DNA of 64,000 nucleotides from Clavelina lepadiformis (lineage: Eukaryota; Chordata; Ascidiacea; Aplousobranchia; Clavelinidae): positions 15,500,001 through 15,564,000 of the forward strand of contig NC_135242.1 in assembly GCF_947623445.1 (NCBI RefSeq), in the 5' to 3' direction. A model generated the notes under the pieces. That model worked only from the letters and a program-made list of their open reading frames with translations, searched no databases and was not told the DNA's origin. The translations under genes and the position numbers were made by a program. This document shows positions 60,101 through 64,000 of this stretch, in pieces; the stretch's first letter is position 1, and every line of letters starts with the position of its first letter.

Positions 60101-63100
60101 TTTGCTAGATAGCTTCTTATTTGCTTTTCCAGGTTGTTGATATTGGTCTGACAGACGTCAGTTTCCAGGATTCACCACGATGAGGTCATCAACTTAAATC
60201 CCTTCAACTTGAAGTTATTTACTAATGTGTCCATCAGTTTACTGTTTGTCTTTGTGCAATGCTTTAGATTAATCATAAACTGTTTTTTTTTGCATTAGAA
60301 AATTATATGGATTTGTTAATTCTAAAAAAAACAAGTTGTGCTGGTAACCCCTTGAATGGTCTCTGCATTAAAATTCCAACTCATATTTTTTCTGTACGTG
60401 CTACTACATAGCATTTTTTGAAAACAAAGCAAAGAATTGGTTGCATTTTTACAGTGAATTTTTAAAAGAAAAAAATTTAAATATGCAATGATTTTTGTTC
60501 GATTTTTTATGGCTGTGTCTTTAAGTTAAGAGATGTAGATGTTAAAACTAAATGTAGCTTCTGACCTTTACAAAGGCAATTTTTTGGTTCCTTGTTCTGG
60601 CAACTTTTAACCAACCTGATACAAAGCATTTTGTAATATTAGTTATCGGTCTATGTAGCTGGTTACTTACACATTTTGACTAATATGAGTTAATTGTAAT
60701 TTGTTTATTAGAAACAAAAATGTAGACACAAAGGCTTCCTCTTCGTCTGTGATGTCAAGAAATATTAAAAGGTAAGTTTTTATAGCGTACAAAAACTGTG
60801 CAAATATAACTTTTGACTTGGTATATGTAACAGTTTAATTTGATGCAGCAGTTCGGTTTGAATTACTTCTGTTCCGTGTTTTGTTGGAATAAGTCAAATA
60901 TATAGTAATCTTCTTTGCATGTGTTAACAGGACTGATAGTTTCGGTGTTTGTAATCCCTGTTACTTTATTTTATTTTATTTATACATTTTCGGTAGTTAA
61001 TTCGGTAGTTAATCCGCTTAATTCGGACGACGGATAACCCGGACAAGCGCTTTATTCGGCCAAAATGCTCGGGAATGGAACAAAAGTAAAAACTGAACGT
61101 AAAAAACTCCCGTTAAGTGTTAATTCGGACAATTCTCCGCTTAATTCAAACACAGGTTCGCAATTCCATCGTTACGTTATGACATAATAAACAGTACTTC
61201 GTTCGTTTTAAGACAAGATGCAATTGCATTATGAGCGATTATGGTGAAACAATGACGATCGATGCAGTAACAATCGACAATGAACTCATATAACGCCGTG
61301 CCAGCTTCATAGTCGCTTTTTCTTTGGTACAATCGCGTTCATCTTGTAGGGAAAAATTGTATAGAAAAGTTTAGCACAATAAGTGAAATTCCTCACTAAA
61401 GTAAACGAAGACGTTTTAAGCGATCAGTGCCAGTTACTGCAGTATAGCGCAGGTGCAATTCATTTATTACGCAACACTACAGTATTTTAAATGCGTTTTC
61501 TGCCTTCACGCATGACATTAAACGAACAATTGATTTTCCGCTTAATTCGGCCAAAAGTGAGCGGAACCAAAGTGTCCAAATTAAGCGGATTTGACTGTAT
61601 ATGTAAAATTAATATATTATTAATATTCTTTCTCATAAGACTAGAGTAGCTTATCACTATTATCAGTCATTATGATGGTTGTTCCCTTTCTGTTCATATG
61701 AATAGAACTGATTGCTCTATTTCTATACTTTAAAGGTCTTCGGCAGGGAGAATTATAAGGACATGTCCCTATTGTAAAAAAACCTATGTAAATGTTTCCA
61801 ATCACTGCAAGAAACACCCAGACATACCCAAGGAAAACTTATTATATGACAGCTTTGCTAAAAAAATGAAAAAAGCTGGTTATGAGCAGTTTGCAGGTTA
61901 TTTCTGCACACTATGTGGGAGGTCTGTGCTAGGTATCGAAAGTCACATCAAGCACAAACATAAAGAAATAATTTTAAAGTCAGAGGAATTCAATAAAATT
62001 TGTGAAGAATCAAAGGTTAAGAAGTCTGATTTACAGTTTTATTTGACAAGATATCAAACAACCTTACAGACAATGGGAATTGGCAAAAGAAACGAGTGTA
62101 GCGAGGCTGAAGCTCGGCGATATGTGCAACAAGTTAGAACCTTAACAAGCGGTCTGGAAGATATAAAGTATCCCACAAAAATTTATCAGACTTTATGCCA
62201 ACAAATTTCAGGTGAAGGACATGACAGCACCAGGTATGCCTACCTGGCAACGCTAAACAACTTTTTGCAGTTTATGCAGATTGAATTCGGAGACATCCAG
62301 AAAACTGAAATCGAGAAGCTTTCAAAATATGTCAACCAATGGTTGCAGAGGCAAAGACAGAAAAAAGAAAAACGAGAACGTTTTGTTAAGGACAATTCAA
62401 TCAAAAAACTAAGAAAACATTCTTTCCCTGGACAAAAAATTAAAGCATATGAAAGAGCCACTGAAAAAGAAGCAGCTGCCATCCGATGTAAGACACTGGG
62501 CTCATTGACCAAACAAGAAATAACTTTCGTTTGTGGCGATATCTTTGCCAGAATAATTTGTAGGCTTGGTTGTAGGTCTTCCACAATAACTGGAATAAAA
62601 CGAAAAGAAGTGGAGGACCATGAGGTCATGGATTCTGGTTTTTATTCCATTTTGGTAGCTGACCAGAAAGAAAAAACGAGGCATGCTTGTCTCGTACTAT
62701 CACCAGAGGAGTTTGAAGATGTCAAGAAAACATCTGACCATGTATGGTCATTTTTACAAGCACTACCAACTCTTAATGATCGTGTGTTTCCCAGTTTATC
62801 TGGCAGCAATTTGAAAGGAAGAATGTCTTCAGCCGCCTTTAACACAATATACAAGAAAATTAGCAGAAAATGCTTTAAAACTCCGGTCAATGTAACTGAA
62901 ACAAGAAAATTAATAACCAGAGAAATCAGTGGTAAGCCACGACAAATAAAGGAAGCAATTGCTAGGGCTGAAGGACACACTCTTGGCGTTGCAGATACAT
63001 TTTATGATGTCACACACCCTTCTGAAATTGTGCAAACCGCTCGAATATATCTGGAGGAGATCGCAAGTAAGAAAAATACTAACAATATTGTTTAGTGTCA

Positions 63101-64000
63101 TATCTCTTGTATCAGTTTTGTGTTTTATTGATGCATTGATAATGAAAATTGTTAATCCGTGATTACATTTTTTGAAGCATAGTTAAATTTACTTTACTTT
63201 TAGTGAAAACGGTTTCTGAAAGTGGTGTAAAATCTAACACAGGTATGTAGGTGTCTTATTTACCAAAATTCTTAATCGAAATTTTATATCATATTTTTTA
63301 TAAAAGATGATTGCTTCATAAAGTTGTAGGAAATTTTCTATAAATAAAATTTCTAATAGCACTAAACCTGACTGATATGCGATCAAGCGGTTGTCAAATA
63401 GATAACATTTTACTGAAGACTGTGAAATGAATAATGGAGGTAATATTTCCAAGTATTAAATGGTTTAAAAAATGTATTCACTTTTGAAACAGGTGCAGTC
63501 GCTGGCAGTCAGACACAAAAAGCAGCAGGTTTTTCACAAGTTTATTAGTATGCTCATTAAGATAAAATGGTATTTTTTGTTCGATGAGTGTTATAGTAGC
63601 CTATATGCCTGTTATGGTTTATCATCTTTAGCAAAGTTTTTATTTTTGTTTTGCAGAGCCAGTTCCCAACGTGACTGACAAAAGCGATTGTCAAATAGGT
63701 AGAGATCTCACAGAAGATGGTGAAATGAATAGTAGGTGTGATATTTCTAAATATTAAATGGTTTAAATACTCACTTTTTGAACAGGTGCAGTCACTGGCA
63801 GTCAGACACAAGAAGCAGCAGGTTTGTCACAAGTTTATTAGTATGCACATTTAGATAAACTGGTATTTTTTGTTCGATCAGTTTTATAGTAGCTTATATG
63901 CCTGTTATGGTTTATCATCTTTAGCAAAGTTTTTATTTTTGTTTTGCAGAGCCAGTTCCCAACGTGACTGACAAAAGCGATTGTCAAATAGGTAGAGATC
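54198..64000 (+). CDS. RS-rich, zinc-finger and Crypton-like tyrosine recombinase protein (3' end beyond window)
   Basis: Exon model: 54198-54232, 54802-54876, 55254-55319, 55941-56009, 56320-56385, 56476-56544, 56809-56877, 57198-57266, 58258-58320, 60712-60771, 61736-63066, 63204-63242, 63493-63528, 63657-63698, perhaps 63714-63731, 63786-63821, 63950-63991. Exons 2-10 are all phase 2-2. Most encode 20-25 residues of the pattern RKSRRHRRHFSDSDSDL, like SR proteins. The large exon has two C2H2-like fingers (CPYC...HCKKH; CTLC...HIKHKH), a core-binding helical region, and a tyrosine-recombinase fold: Arg494 (GCRSSTITGIKRKEV), a lysine near DQKEKT, Arg604 (TETRKLI), His628 and Tyr637 (GHTLGVADTFYD). 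The usual HxxR histidine is threonine. It could be a domesticated Crypton or still part of a mobile element. The internal domain is well supported; the first exon and the tail are inferred. Confidence 0.72.
55047..55169. repeat. Small hairpin-forming inverted repeat
   Basis: The left arm (55047-55077) and right arm (55138-55169) are inverted copies of about 31 bases with the core CTCGATTTGGCATTGAT and one or two mismatches, around a spacer of about 60 bases. It lies in intron 2 of the recombinase-like gene. It may be a tiny MITE; no flanking duplication was identified. Confidence 0.8.
58931..60100 (-). mobile_element. LINE fragment (AP endonuclease and linker)
   Basis: The minus strand encodes an EEP/AP-endonuclease-like region (60100-59456): LLQLNVEGLTKAKINILEHL, VVYAGDFYCHSTILGYS, and WNTTSNPDLAFANL are typical of non-LTR retrotransposon ORF2. 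After a frame break, 59413-58931 gives a linker region (SSRKAWKIFNHLTGRK) of the kind that precedes reverse transcriptase. No reverse transcriptase follows, so the 3' part is missing. It lies antisense in an intron of the recombinase-like gene. Confidence 0.8.
61000..61597. mobile_element. Pogo-like non-autonomous element
   Basis: The right end, in complement, reads CAGTCAAATCCGCTTAATTT and is followed by TA. The left end carries GTTAATCCGCTTAATTCGGAC. Sub-terminal TTCGG.C words recur inside. The left tip is less certain because AATTCGGTAGTT is locally duplicated. It lies in the intron just before the large recombinase exon. Confidence 0.7.
63380..64000 (+). repeat. 293-bp tandem repeat carrying two small exons
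   Basis: The exon GCAGTC.CTGGCAGTCAGAC begins at 63493 and again at 63786, and the exon AGCCAGTTCCCAACGTGAC begins at 63657 and again at 63950, both 293 bases apart, with the introns between them also conserved. A decayed partial unit precedes at about 63380-63492. The array continues past the window end. Confidence 0.9.

Overview
This is a eukaryotic, AT-rich, intron-rich animal window. The splice sites are canonical GT-AG, and the orthologues include ZNF143, TRAF7 and RAD17 beside a mu-class GST and a GH56 hyaluronidase. The mix of vertebrate-like families, fairly short introns and many small hAT and pogo-like elements suggests an invertebrate deuterostome, possibly an ascidian tunicate. 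The species assignment is inference; the gene identities rest on motifs read directly.

Layout. An intronless mu-class GST lies on the minus strand (553-1218). A decayed hAT transposon (2524-5207) with a second MITE inside it follows. ZNF143/Staf runs on the plus strand (7626-19172, about 15 exons, seven zinc fingers). A Penelope-like GIY-YIG relic (about 19430-20100) precedes TRAF7 on the minus strand (29852-23570, 17 exons, all phases consistent). One TRAF7 intron holds a 669-bp fold-back hairpin. Between 30 and 35.8 kb no gene was found; this stretch holds a minisatellite and three hAT MITEs inserted head to tail into one 8-bp target. A single-exon hyaluronidase (35896-37248) and RAD17 (38525-44006, 13 exons) follow on the plus strand. 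From 44.3 to 53 kb the sequence is repetitive: MITEs, a fold-back element with minisatellite arms, a palindrome-rich block, and a 26-copy 202-bp satellite with higher-order structure.

The most unusual locus is the last one (54198 to beyond 64000, plus strand). Nine small phase 2-2 exons, most of them Arg/Ser/Asp-rich and clearly duplicated, lead into one large exon. That exon encodes two C2H2-like fingers and a Crypton-like tyrosine recombinase domain, and is followed by more small exons in a tandem 293-bp repeat that runs off the window. It looks like a host gene built around a captured recombinase, but expression and function are unproven.

The genes are not a functional cluster. ZNF143 is a transcription factor, TRAF7 a ubiquitin ligase and signalling scaffold, RAD17 the 9-1-1 checkpoint clamp loader; the hyaluronidase and GST are enzymes of matrix turnover and detoxification. 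Exon models were assembled by eye from splice signals, reading phase and recalled family sequence, without transcript data.
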